Positions 10,600 through 19,395 of a stretch of DNA of 64,000 nt are shown here, piece by piece (positions within the stretch are counted from its first letter, which is position 1; every line of letters starts with the position of its first letter). The notes under the pieces were generated by a model. The model saw only the letters and a program-made list of their open reading frames with translations. It had not been told where the DNA came from and ran no database searches. A program made the position numbers and the translations under genes. Source of the stretch: Nitrosomonas cryotolerans ATCC 49181 (GTDB lineage Bacteria; Pseudomonadota; Gammaproteobacteria; Burkholderiales; Nitrosomonadaceae); NCBI RefSeq assembly GCF_900143275.1, contig NZ_FSRO01000001.1:2498116-2562115 (forward strand), written 5' to 3'.

Positions 10600-11088
10600 A
10601 TGACAGTTAAAGAAAGTAAGATAATTAAGGTTCTCTTCGTGTGTATGGGTAATATATGCCGGTCACCTACTGCAGATGCCGTATTCAGGAAGAAAATCAA
10701 GGATAGTCGTTTAGAAAATAAAATCTATGTCGATTCTGCCGGCACGCATGCCTATCACATTGGTGAGCCGCCTGATCAACGCGCACAGAATACGGCACTG
10801 CAACGTGGTTACAGCATGCATGCATTACGCGCACGAGCTATCCAACCACACGATTTTATTGATTTTGATTATATTCTTGCGATGGATAATGCTAATCTTG
10901 CCATACTTCAGGAACGCTGTCCGATACAATACAATTATAAACTCGCTTTGTTAATGGAATACTGTCAGCACTCCCATTCCTGTAGAGAAATCGCAGACCC
11001 TTATTATGGCGGACTTCACGGCTTTGAGAATGTATTGGATATGGTAGAAATGGCAAGCCAAGGATTACTTGAACACATTTGCAAATAA
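10600..11088 (+). CDS. Low-molecular-weight protein-tyrosine phosphatase
   Basis: A 162-residue LMW-PTP, the family that dephosphorylates bacterial tyrosine kinases (Wzb, EtpA) controlling polysaccharide export. The P-loop is VCMGNICRSPTAD (Cys-X5-Arg-Ser near residue 15), and the general-acid Asp is in the IADPYYGG motif near the C-terminus. It stands alone on the plus strand, convergent with the minus-strand EPS region, which encodes a tyrosine autokinase (25168-26076). Pairing with that kinase is a natural guess but not shown by the sequence. Confidence 0.93.
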   Translation: MTVKESKIIKVLFVCMGNICRSPTADAVFRKKIKDSRLENKIYVDSAGTHAYHIGEPPDQRAQNTALQRGYSMHALRARAIQPHDFIDFDYILAMDNANLAILQERCPIQYNYKLALLMEYCQHSHSCREIADPYYGGLHGFENVLDMVEMASQGLLEHICK

Positions 11089-11115
11089 GTTGGGAAATTC
11101 ATACTACACATAACT

Positions 11116-12090
11116 TTAGATACCATACACCTTCAGTATGTCAGAAAGCACTCGATCATAGCCTCTGACTGCGAATAACGAAGACTTAAAACTATTCAGA
11201 TCTGCCTTCCAACGAGAAAATAAAAAATACAATAACCACCAGGCAATATGTCGTTTATTTTTCTGACTATTATCACCATAAGATTCTAAAAATACATCTA
11301 AAATCTGTTCCAAATCACCACTGGCACTAGTCATTGTCTTTATAGCACGTCGATTAAGAAGCATATCAATAAAGAACTGAGCGATATCCATTCCTCCAGA
11401 ATTTCTGAAAGCTAGTACAAAATCAATACCATATATTTTTTCTTGTGGCGTACATATTAGATTTGACGCCTTAAAATCACCGTGTAGCGGTACGTATTTT
11501 ATCGTTTTCTCATTAAGGCAGCTCAAACCATCCCGCATTAATATCAATGCCTGCACTACCGCTTTATTCCGATTTATCAGCAAATCACAATCTTTTTCAA
11601 GCGTTTGTAGCATTGTTGCAGGATTGTTTCCAATTACTGTGTCATTGGAAAGTGGAGCATGATGTAATTCTCGTAACCACGCTGCGGATAGTCGCAAGCA
11701 GTCATTAAAATCTTCTATTTTTCCTGCCTGTCGTATCTTTTCATCCATGCTGACCCCATGAATATATTCCATTGAGAATGCGGAAGATCCAAATGAAAAG
11801 CGATAAGCCTGGGGTAATAAAAAAGGCGGCATATTTACGTATCGGCTGTGTACCAGACGCAGTGTCTCATACCCCAATCTGGCATCACCGTTATGCTCAA
11901 CCCCGAAGCGACGGTTTTTTTTTAGAAACTGCTTCGCATGACACCGTCGACAGGTTGCAATTGCGACAATTGAATTATTACGCCAGTCGCAATACGATAT
12001 ATCCCAGCCATCATGACTATCACAGGCATAACACGCCAGATCCCAAAAGGCATAACTCCTACAAAGCCAGCGCGAAACAAACTGCTTCAT
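11116..12090 (-). CDS. Phosphotransferase of the APH/choline-kinase fold
   Basis: A 324-residue protein with the catalytic signature of aminoglycoside/homoserine kinase-like phosphotransferases: HGDFKASNLI (catalytic Asp and Asn) followed by YGIDFVLAF (metal-binding Asp). The N-terminal third has a cysteine cluster (ACYACDSHDGWD, ATCRRCH) that I do not recognise. It overlaps the upstream methyltransferase by 4 bases (ATGA), so both are probably made together. Next to an EPS operon, a sugar or lipid-linked sugar kinase role is plausible; antibiotic resistance is less likely. The substrate is unknown. Confidence 0.75.
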   Translation of the reverse strand: MKQFVSRWLCRSYAFWDLACYACDSHDGWDISYCDWRNNSIVAIATCRRCHAKQFLKKNRRFGVEHNGDARLGYETLRLVHSRYVNMPPFLLPQAYRFSFGSSAFSMEYIHGVSMDEKIRQAGKIEDFNDCLRLSAAWLRELHHAPLSNDTVIGNNPATMLQTLEKDCDLLINRNKAVVQALILMRDGLSCLNEKTIKYVPLHGDFKASNLICTPQEKIYGIDFVLAFRNSGGMDIAQFFIDMLLNRRAIKTMTSASGDLEQILDVFLESYGDNSQKNKRHIAWWLLYFLFSRWKADLNSFKSSLFAVRGYDRVLSDILKVYGI

Positions 12091-12758
12091 TCAGTGGATC
12101 TTTCCGCAATAATATATACGGCTTCACTAATTAAAGAGTTAATTCGCCTACGCTTCACTTCAACAAATCCTGATTCAGCTAACAGCTGTTTAATTTCGCT
12201 ATTTGAAACAGGATAATTTGCCGATCTTGGATGACCCAGTAATTTTTTTATCCAACGCCTGAAGCGTTGATAAGGAGAATTCAAGGAATGATTAATCACT
12301 ATTCTTTTACGCGTAATGGATGCCACCCCTCGTAAAAATTCAATTTGTGTTTGAAGCGGAAAATGCATCAAAACGCGCGCGCATAACGCTGCTTCAAATT
12401 GAGGTTCTTTTCCACTCAATTTAAATGCATCGATTACTTCAGTCGTAAAAAATTCACCATAATTTGCCAAGCGCTCATTTGCGACAACAAGCATTTCATC
12501 TGAAATGTCTGCACCATGCACTCTTAAACCAGATTCAAGCAGTATATCCGCAAGGCGACCCGTACCACACGGCAAATCCAAAACAACCGTATCACGTGGC
12601 AAATCTTGAAAACATTCCCGAATGATCTGTTTCTCTTGATTATTAAATACGCGTCCCGATAAGCTTGAGAAACGGATTCGATCATAGTCTTTTGCTACTT
12701 TAACATCCTTATAATGCCTACTGGGATCCCAGCTATGACCATTCGATTTATTTCCCAT
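12087..12758 (-). CDS. Class I SAM-dependent methyltransferase
   Basis: A 223-residue Rossmann methyltransferase. Motif I is VLDLPCGTGRLADIL near residue 60, followed by an acidic residue at the end of strand 2 (VHGADISDEML). A GGAG/GAGG-rich ribosome site precedes the ATG. It is coupled by a 4-base overlap to the kinase-like gene. The substrate cannot be read from sequence; its place at the end of an EPS cluster suggests sugar or lipid-carrier methylation. A TIR-flanked element lies just upstream and separates it from the EPS amidotransferase. Confidence 0.8.
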   Translation of the reverse strand: MGNKSNGHSWDPSRHYKDVKVAKDYDRIRFSSLSGRVFNNQEKQIIRECFQDLPRDTVVLDLPCGTGRLADILLESGLRVHGADISDEMLVVANERLANYGEFFTTEVIDAFKLSGKEPQFEAALCARVLMHFPLQTQIEFLRGVASITRKRIVINHSLNSPYQRFRRWIKKLLGHPRSANYPVSNSEIKQLLAESGFVEVKRRRINSLISEAVYIIAERSTE

Positions 12759-12838
12759 TCAAATTCCTCTCCTGTATAAACCCTTAAAAAGCTGATCGAT
12801 TCTAAAATAAACGTACCTGGAAATAATCAAGCAATATT

Positions 12839-13026
12839 AAACCCAAATTTTCCATTAGGAGAATTTCCTAATGGAAGCCATTAGAAGAACCTATTGAATA
12901 CATTTGGAATTCTCTAAATTATGGTTGCTTTAATTTGCAAGTTTTTCTTCCTGATTGTTTTGATGTAGGCTATTCATTCCATTAGTTTTTCGTTATTGGG
13001 AAATTCCTAATGGAAAATCTGGGTTA
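12839..13026. repeat. 188-bp miniature element with ~25-bp terminal inverted repeats
   Basis: The left end reads AACCCAAATTTTCCATTAGG and the right end, reverse-complemented, AACCCAGATTTTCCATTAGG. They match at 19 of 20 positions, and the similarity extends inwards. There is no ORF inside, and partial internal copies of CCTAATGGAA add further pairing. This is the organisation of a MITE or a deleted insertion sequence. It occupies most of the gap between the methyltransferase and the amidotransferase genes. No clear target-site duplication could be fixed because the flanks are A/T runs. Confidence 0.7.
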
Positions 13027-13073
13027 AAAAGCCATTGGACCTGCAATCAAAAATATATAAAGAATCAGTATAA

Positions 13074-15008
13074 TCAAGCTACTCCAAATCCTTTCCCATA
13101 ATCCAGCATATTGTCTCCATAGAGCACATTACGTAAAAAAGACTCAAACATCAATAATGCCCACAAAAGGGCACTATAGTCGCGCCTTCCTGATTGATGT
13201 TGGTCAAGCATCTCTTCTAGAAAAATCATATTAAAAATACCGGTCTCAGTCAAAACTGGGCCAAGTATTGCCTTACGAACTCTCTGGCTCAACGCACCTC
13301 TAAACCAACTTGCTAAAGGTACAGAAAAACCCATCTTATCTCGATAAAGGATATCGTTTGGAAGATAGGGTTCCAATGCCTTCTTGAAAATATATTTACC
13401 TTCACCGCCATTTAGCTTAAGTGCAGGTGGCAGTCCAGATATCCACTCGACCAGTTTATGATCAAGCAGAGGAACTCTTACCTCCAACGCATGAGCCATA
13501 CTGGCTCTATCTACCTTGGTCAAAATATCACCCACAAGGTACGTTTTCATATCCAGGTATTGCACGCGAGATAAGGGGTCTTGCGTAGGACATTTATTCG
13601 CATAATCCCGCAATACCATTATTGCCTGATAGCCCTGTAGGCTATGTTTAAAGGAATTTGTGAATAAACGTTGCCGCATTTTATCCCCTGTAATAGAAAC
13701 ACTGTGAAAATAACCTTCTACAGAATCTCTGGCCAACGCTTCAAAGGTTGCTTTCGCACGAAATGCTCTAGGTGCCCAATCAGCCTTGGGGTAAATATTT
13801 CCCAACAAACCAAACAAAGGTTTTCGGATACCAGAAGATAATAAAGATCGTAAGTGCTCTTCATATAAATGCCAGCGATAACGTCGGTAACCGGCTAAAT
13901 TCTCATCACCGCCATCTCCAGACAAAACAACAGTCACTCGTTCTCGAGCCAGTTTGCAAACTCGATAGGTCGGTATAGCTGAACTATCCGCAAAAGGCTC
14001 ATCATATATTGATGCCAGTTTATCAATCAGATCAAAATCGTCCTGTTCTACCTGTTCCATATGATGCCGGGTATGATAGCGATCTGCTACCATTTGTGCG
14101 TATCGGGATTCGTTAAAAGCCGGGTCGCCAAAAGAAATTGAACAGGTATTGACTGGTTCTTTCATTAAGCCACTCATCATGGCTACTACAGCACTTGAAT
14201 CAACGCCACCCGAGAGAAAAGCACCCAAAGGTACCTCAGTCATTAAATGCAGATTTACGGCTTCCCGCAAACGAATCGTCAATTCCTCCTGTACTTCTTC
14301 TACTGCCATTGAATCATGCAGCACGAATGGAACATCCCAGTATTGATGTGGTTTTAACAAAACCTGTCCACATTTTACTTTCAGGGTGTGAGCTGGAGAA
14401 AGCTTCAGTGCCTGTTTAAATACGGTTCTTGGTTCCGGGATATATCCATAGGCAAAATAATCCTCAATCGCATACGGATCCATTGTCCGATCAAAATCAG
14501 AATGTGCAAGCAATGCTTTCAGTTCAGAAGAAAAAATAAATAAGCCATTCTCAAGTACCGCATAGTAGAGCGGTTTTATTCCCAAACGATCGCGTGCTAA
14601 AAAAAGAATTTCCTGATTCCGATCCCACAAACCGAATGCGAACATGCCACGAAAATAATCGACGCAATGCTCACCCCATTCTTCCCAGGCATGTACAATT
14701 ACTTCAGTATCCGAGTGTGTTCGGAACCGATGTCCCAATAACAGCAGCTCCTCCTTAAGTTCCCGAAAATTATAGATCTCACCATTAAAAACAACCACCA
14801 CACTAGCATCTTCGTTGAAAAGCGGTTGCTGTCCGGTAGAAACATCCATAATAGACAAGCGACGATGCCCTAAACCGACACCGGGTTCAGTATAAATTTC
14901 CCCCTCATCAGGCCCACGGTGCAGTTGAGTCTGATTCATGCGTCCGAGTTGTTGCCGATCAATTTCGTTTTTACCACGCATATCAAACAAGCCAACAATG
15001 CCACACAT
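13074..15008 (-). CDS. XrtA-associated asparagine synthetase-type amidotransferase
   Basis: A 644-residue asparagine synthase-like protein. An N-terminal class II glutaminase domain (MCGIVGLFD, catalytic Cys2; RGPDEGE; NGEIYNF) is followed by a synthetase domain with the PP-loop LSGGVDSSAVVAMM near residue 260 and the later LSGDGGDENLAGY. Its size and its place in an exosortase cluster fit the 'exosortase A system-associated amidotransferase 1' group. It presumably amidates a carboxyl group on a sugar of the exopolysaccharide rather than making free asparagine. It is the last of the tightly packed EPS genes, ahead of the TIR element. Confidence 0.9.
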   Translation of the reverse strand: MCGIVGLFDMRGKNEIDRQQLGRMNQTQLHRGPDEGEIYTEPGVGLGHRRLSIMDVSTGQQPLFNEDASVVVVFNGEIYNFRELKEELLLLGHRFRTHSDTEVIVHAWEEWGEHCVDYFRGMFAFGLWDRNQEILFLARDRLGIKPLYYAVLENGLFIFSSELKALLAHSDFDRTMDPYAIEDYFAYGYIPEPRTVFKQALKLSPAHTLKVKCGQVLLKPHQYWDVPFVLHDSMAVEEVQEELTIRLREAVNLHLMTEVPLGAFLSGGVDSSAVVAMMSGLMKEPVNTCSISFGDPAFNESRYAQMVADRYHTRHHMEQVEQDDFDLIDKLASIYDEPFADSSAIPTYRVCKLARERVTVVLSGDGGDENLAGYRRYRWHLYEEHLRSLLSSGIRKPLFGLLGNIYPKADWAPRAFRAKATFEALARDSVEGYFHSVSITGDKMRQRLFTNSFKHSLQGYQAIMVLRDYANKCPTQDPLSRVQYLDMKTYLVGDILTKVDRASMAHALEVRVPLLDHKLVEWISGLPPALKLNGGEGKYIFKKALEPYLPNDILYRDKMGFSVPLASWFRGALSQRVRKAILGPVLTETGIFNMIFLEEMLDQHQSGRRDYSALLWALLMFESFLRNVLYGDNMLDYGKGFGVA

Positions 15009-15038
15009 ACCCTTCCCCTTTTCTTTTTTTATTTCATA

Positions 15039-16175
15039 TCAGCAGTTAGCTTCATAAATTCTTTGATACCCAGATATCATTGCGGCTAAGCTAAAATGCG
15101 TCAGTACAGCTTGTCGGGCCGCATGACCATGTTTTTTCAAAAGTGCTTTATCGGCGGTATATTCGGCTATCAACTCACTTAGATGTTCGATATTTCCCGG
15201 TCTAAAGAAACGCCCATTCAACCCCTCAGTAACCAGCTCAACATTTCCACCTACATTGGTAGTAATGACGGGCAAGCCTGTTGCCATTGCTTCCAGAACA
15301 GTATTAGAGATACCCTCTGCCAAAGAAGGCAAGACAAAGATATCAAATGTCTTTAAAATTTCAGGAATAGTATCCAGACTTCCAGAAAACCATACACGAT
15401 GAGATATCCCAAGAGAAATCGCTTTTTCCTTCAGGTCACCAAGCAATGGTCCGTTACCCACTATAACCAGATAGGCTTTCTGGCCAAGATCAGGGTATTT
15501 TGCCAGCAAACCCTGATAGGCCCGTAATAAAGCGTGTTGGTCTTTGACAGCCTGTATTCTTCCGACTGTACCAATAATAATTTTGTCAGACCCTAAAAGA
15601 AACTCAGGTAACAATCTTTGCGGCTTACTCATAGCTGGGGAGAATCTTTCCGTATCAACGCCATTATAAACCTGAGTAATTTTCTCAGATCTGATTCCAA
15701 TATTAATCAAATATTGCTGCAAGTCTTTCGATACCGTAATAAATTGATTAATTAATGGGTTATGTAAGCGTCTGAGTAGTCTTAACTTCTGATTATCACC
15801 TTTCAGATCATTGACATCTCTGCCATGCTCACTATGGAGACAATAACGTACACCAGCCAAGCGAGCGGGCAGTAATGCATCTAACCCAGAAAGATTGCGC
15901 GTATGCACAATCTTGGGTTTTAATGCTTTACATAATCCAAACAGATCTCGCCTAACCGGCCAAATTCCTCTTTCCGAACGATTCAGAGCATATACCTTAA
16001 TATCTTTACGAATAATACGCTGACTAAAATCAGAACTATGATCAATACAGACAATTGCATGTCTAAAGCAAGAAGCAGGTAATTTATTTACCAAATTAAC
16101 CAGCCCATTTTCCATACCGCCTATCACAAGGTGATGTATAACATGCAAAATTAAAGGTGATTGCGGCGTAATCAT
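15039..16175 (-). CDS. GT4-family glycosyltransferase of the XrtA EPS locus (stp2 type)
   Basis: A 378-residue GT-B glycosyltransferase. The N-terminal acceptor domain starts HVIHHLVIGGMENGLVNL, and the GT4 donor domain has IGTVGRIQAVKDQ, FDIFVLPSLAEGISNTVLEAM and a final glycine-rich TTNVGGNVELV. The GGMENGLVN opening is typical of the 'sugar transferase, PEP-CTERM/EpsH1 system associated' group. It starts on the base next to the upstream fusion gene's stop codon, so the genes are coupled. It adds a sugar to the lipid-linked EPS repeat unit; donor and acceptor are unknown. Confidence 0.88.
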   Translation of the reverse strand: MITPQSPLILHVIHHLVIGGMENGLVNLVNKLPASCFRHAIVCIDHSSDFSQRIIRKDIKVYALNRSERGIWPVRRDLFGLCKALKPKIVHTRNLSGLDALLPARLAGVRYCLHSEHGRDVNDLKGDNQKLRLLRRLHNPLINQFITVSKDLQQYLINIGIRSEKITQVYNGVDTERFSPAMSKPQRLLPEFLLGSDKIIIGTVGRIQAVKDQHALLRAYQGLLAKYPDLGQKAYLVIVGNGPLLGDLKEKAISLGISHRVWFSGSLDTIPEILKTFDIFVLPSLAEGISNTVLEAMATGLPVITTNVGGNVELVTEGLNGRFFRPGNIEHLSELIAEYTADKALLKKHGHAARQAVLTHFSLAAMISGYQRIYEANC

Positions 16176-17771
16176 CTAAAACCCATGGCAGCGATAAAGA
16201 AACGCCGAATCCGAAAATTCATAGTGAATGCCACAGCGTAATATATTATAGCGATCCACCATACCGTCATTGGTTCCTCCGTAAGCAGATAAACAGGCTG
16301 TATAACCTATCTCTTTCACTAACTGAAGTCGTTGTTGTGTCATATGCTGGCGACCACCATAAGGATAAGCGAATATCACATCGTGTATTCCCAACTCCTT
16401 CCTGATATCCGCTAAAGACTGTGTCAGCTCAGAAAACACGATGTCTTCATTTTCGCTCGCACAATCTATGTGACTAACAGAATGTGAGCCAATAGTAAAT
16501 CCTTCCTGGTGCATCATCCGCAATTGATCCCAAGTCATCACCGGAAGTTTTTTATTTTTCCGTTTCAAATCATGCGGAAAAATACCATTCTTATATATGA
16601 TACCTGTGGATACAAAAAACGCAGCCGGAATACCATGCTTTATAAGAATTGGAATGGCGTTTTCGTAATTATCCAGATAACCATCATCGAAAGTAACACA
16701 AACAACCGGTTTTGATGATGATTCAATGCAGGAACGATTAATAATATCCTGTATTGATAATACCTTACAGTGGCGCCTTAACAAAGCCATCTGCCGGTCA
16801 AATTGTTCAATTCCCACACAAAGATTGTCACGGGTACAATCAGTAACTCGATGATATAGCAGTACAGTTATCTTTGGCTTTTTGAAAAGCCGTGGCAACA
16901 TACGCTGCCAGTAAATCTGCACAAGAAAAAAGCTGTTCTTTAACCAGCGTCTTAGTGTAGACCCTGGCATGGCAAGTTTTGTCCGCATTTTCCGTTCAAG
17001 GCATGCTATCTGTGCTAAGGTCGGTTTCCTGTACACTTTCCCGCTATCAGATTGGGGAGAAGTATGTATGTTTTCTGTGAGAACCGCCCTTACCGCCGTA
17101 CCCATTAAGTTAATGCCAACCTGGTCAAGCGTTAATTGTAAGCCTTTTAATGTGGAATAAGTCTGTCTTGAAATAACCTGCTCCTTTACTACAGCACCAT
17201 TGTCTAATTTTTCATCTACCCAATGAATGGTGCAGCCAATCGCATCCTCATTATTCCATAGCTCCCAAAATGCGGGAGGCATTCCTCGGTATTCCGGCAG
17301 CTTTCCTTTATGTAAATTAAGCGTGCCAAGCCTGGGTATTGAAAACAATTCCTTTTTAAGGATCGGTGATGCCAATGATAGCCCTAAATCAGGAATAAAT
17401 TGATGAATAGCGTCTAAGGTTTCCTGTGCATGGATATCAGATACCACTAGTAATATTATGTTTCTATTATCCTTAAAAGCTTCCAGGCTATATCGGTATC
17501 CAGGTGACTCAGTACTAATCAGTGGTGGTTTTTTCAGAAAAATACGCTGACAAATGTCAATTAACTGATATGGAATCCACCTCAAGCCATTACGATGTAA
17601 ATTTCGCCATTGATTTCCTAATAATTCCCAAGATTTTTTAACCGGCGCATGGATGACAACTAACCATGTCAAGTTCGGAATCGACTGATTAATGACTAGA
17701 ATGCCTTTACGCACAGAATATGAAAGATCACCAGTAAATACGACTATTTTAGTATGCTTCATTTCATCCAA
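16176..17771 (-). CDS. Fusion of a formyltransferase-like domain and a polysaccharide deacetylase
   Basis: A 531-residue protein with two modules. Residues about 1-250 resemble the formyl-transferase fold used on sugar nucleotides and Met-tRNA: LGTLNLHKGKLPEYRGMPPA supplies the conserved Asn and His, and GCTIHWVDEKLDNGAVV the catalytic Asp. From about residue 295 it is a NodB-type deacetylase with VCVTFDDGYLDN (DD motif), TIGSHSVSHIDCA (HxxxH-type zinc ligands) and FAYPYGGRQ. One chain could remove an acetyl group and add a formyl group to an amino sugar of the EPS; that is inference. It is flanked by xrtA and a glycosyltransferase. Confidence 0.82.
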   Translation of the reverse strand: MDEMKHTKIVVFTGDLSYSVRKGILVINQSIPNLTWLVVIHAPVKKSWELLGNQWRNLHRNGLRWIPYQLIDICQRIFLKKPPLISTESPGYRYSLEAFKDNRNIILLVVSDIHAQETLDAIHQFIPDLGLSLASPILKKELFSIPRLGTLNLHKGKLPEYRGMPPAFWELWNNEDAIGCTIHWVDEKLDNGAVVKEQVISRQTYSTLKGLQLTLDQVGINLMGTAVRAVLTENIHTSPQSDSGKVYRKPTLAQIACLERKMRTKLAMPGSTLRRWLKNSFFLVQIYWQRMLPRLFKKPKITVLLYHRVTDCTRDNLCVGIEQFDRQMALLRRHCKVLSIQDIINRSCIESSSKPVVCVTFDDGYLDNYENAIPILIKHGIPAAFFVSTGIIYKNGIFPHDLKRKNKKLPVMTWDQLRMMHQEGFTIGSHSVSHIDCASENEDIVFSELTQSLADIRKELGIHDVIFAYPYGGRQHMTQQRLQLVKEIGYTACLSAYGGTNDGMVDRYNILRCGIHYEFSDSAFLYRCHGF

Positions 17772-17823
17772 GTCTAAATTAATCAGAAAAAATGTCAGGT
17801 GAAATTGAAAGAACTATTTATAG

Positions 17824-19395
17824 CTAATCATTATTCACATTACGAAGAGCAGCTTCAATGACAGGCAACATATCATCCAAAAATGCCTGCAATGCCAGAA
17901 CCGCCTCATCTGGTGTATATTCATAGGGCGAAGCAACTATAATCTCAGCAGCCGCATCGCCATTGCCAAATAATTTGTTTTTCGCAAGCATTGCCTTTGC
18001 AAGATAACGATTCGTAGTTTCATCATCACCCAGCCAGTACCACCTCCAAACTAATAATTTAACCGAATTCGAATACAATTGGTTCTGGGTAATTACTATT
18101 TTTCTTGAACCCAGCGTAATTGAGTGCTTCGTTTCACTAATATTTTTCCAATCCGCACCATTCTCCTGCACAAGAAAATTCCCAGCATTAATTAATTCAT
18201 TTCCCTGTTGCTGATTATAGTAACGAGTAATATAAAGACTGATTAAGTGGTCCGCATACTGATAACTTTGCTGAAACCTGGCAGGCGTGCCAACATATAC
18301 AGGTTCCCAATCAGAGACGGGATTCGAATGAACAACCCATGTTGATGATGCGATCGGAATTTCAATTTTGGGATCTCTATCATGTACAGCTTGTTTTTCC
18401 AGATAAACGACATAACTTGGCCAGATCAAAGCAATAAAAAGTACTGTACCAGCCATTAAGATGGTTTTTTTAAATAAAATGCCATCATTGGTGGTAATTC
18501 CATTTTTTGGACATGGGTTAATTTTAACCACGCTACTTTCATTATCTTCACGCCACAGTGATCCTATCCCGAATAGTAATAACATGACTATGCCAAAGAA
18601 AAGCCAGCCATAAACCAGATGATCTGCGCCCGTAGCCAAGCGCATATCACTTAAATGGCCCGTCATTACAATCAGATAAGCACGAATTCCATTAGCAATG
18701 ATAGGAATAATCATCGAAAGAACAATAAATATGAATCGACGCTTTAAACTGTGATAAGTCAAATAGGCATAGAAAGTTCCAAGTGTCATGGATGCAATTA
18801 AATAACGTAAGCCACTGCAAGCCTCTACTACAGACCAGTTTCCACTGGGAATTGAGAAAAAGGTACCTTCACGATAAACGGGGATACCGCTTAATCGTAA
18901 TGCACTAACTGTGAAATTAGCTGTAAAATCAATTAAAGGCGGAATAAGCACTTCGCCGAAAGGAACGGCAAAAAAAAGATACGCCAAGGGAAAAGCAGTC
19001 GCCATAAAAAAGCGATGCCCTAATATCGCACATACTGCAGCCGGCACCATTGCAACCAGGATATACTGAGCGAGTACTTGCACACTCGCCAGCGCCGCAA
19101 CAACCCACCCCAGTCCCAGTAAAAAAAAGACTGACAACGCCCAGAGATTAGGCTGATACTGGAGGGTAGCCAGATAGTGACGCTTGTTCCAGATCATGTA
19201 AATAGTGAATGGTAAAATCAAAAAACCATGTGCATAAGTTTCAGAGCGATACCACACGGAAACCATTGACCAGGTCGTTTGATGATAAATAGCCAGAATC
19301 CCAACGACGGCGATCAGAACAATCAAAATTAACCGACCTAAATTGTTTTCGGCTACAGCAACACGAGTATGTTCGGATAAGACTGATGTATTCAT
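17824..19395 (-). CDS. xrtA: Exosortase A with fused EpsI domain
   Basis: A 523-residue multi-pass membrane protein. The N-terminal ~300 residues hold about eight hydrophobic segments and the exosortase catalytic triad: Cys in VVEACSGLRYL, Arg in NGIRAYLIV and His in GADHLVYGW. The C-terminal ~200 residues are a soluble EpsI (DUF3485)-like domain (YVGTPARFQQSYQYADHL). XrtA cleaves PEP-CTERM signals on exported proteins and is coupled to EPS production. It overlaps the upstream glycosyltransferase by 4 bases. No PEP-CTERM substrate gene is visible in the window. Confidence 0.95.
   Translation of the reverse strand: MNTSVLSEHTRVAVAENNLGRLILIVLIAVVGILAIYHQTTWSMVSVWYRSETYAHGFLILPFTIYMIWNKRHYLATLQYQPNLWALSVFFLLGLGWVVAALASVQVLAQYILVAMVPAAVCAILGHRFFMATAFPLAYLFFAVPFGEVLIPPLIDFTANFTVSALRLSGIPVYREGTFFSIPSGNWSVVEACSGLRYLIASMTLGTFYAYLTYHSLKRRFIFIVLSMIIPIIANGIRAYLIVMTGHLSDMRLATGADHLVYGWLFFGIVMLLLFGIGSLWREDNESSVVKINPCPKNGITTNDGILFKKTILMAGTVLFIALIWPSYVVYLEKQAVHDRDPKIEIPIASSTWVVHSNPVSDWEPVYVGTPARFQQSYQYADHLISLYITRYYNQQQGNELINAGNFLVQENGADWKNISETKHSITLGSRKIVITQNQLYSNSVKLLVWRWYWLGDDETTNRYLAKAMLAKNKLFGNGDAAAEIIVASPYEYTPDEAVLALQAFLDDMLPVIEAALRNVNND

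Noticed and set aside
11116..12090. APH-fold gene as antibiotic resistance
   Set aside because: EPS neighbours and coupling to a methyltransferase point to glycan metabolism; motif alone does not support resistance.
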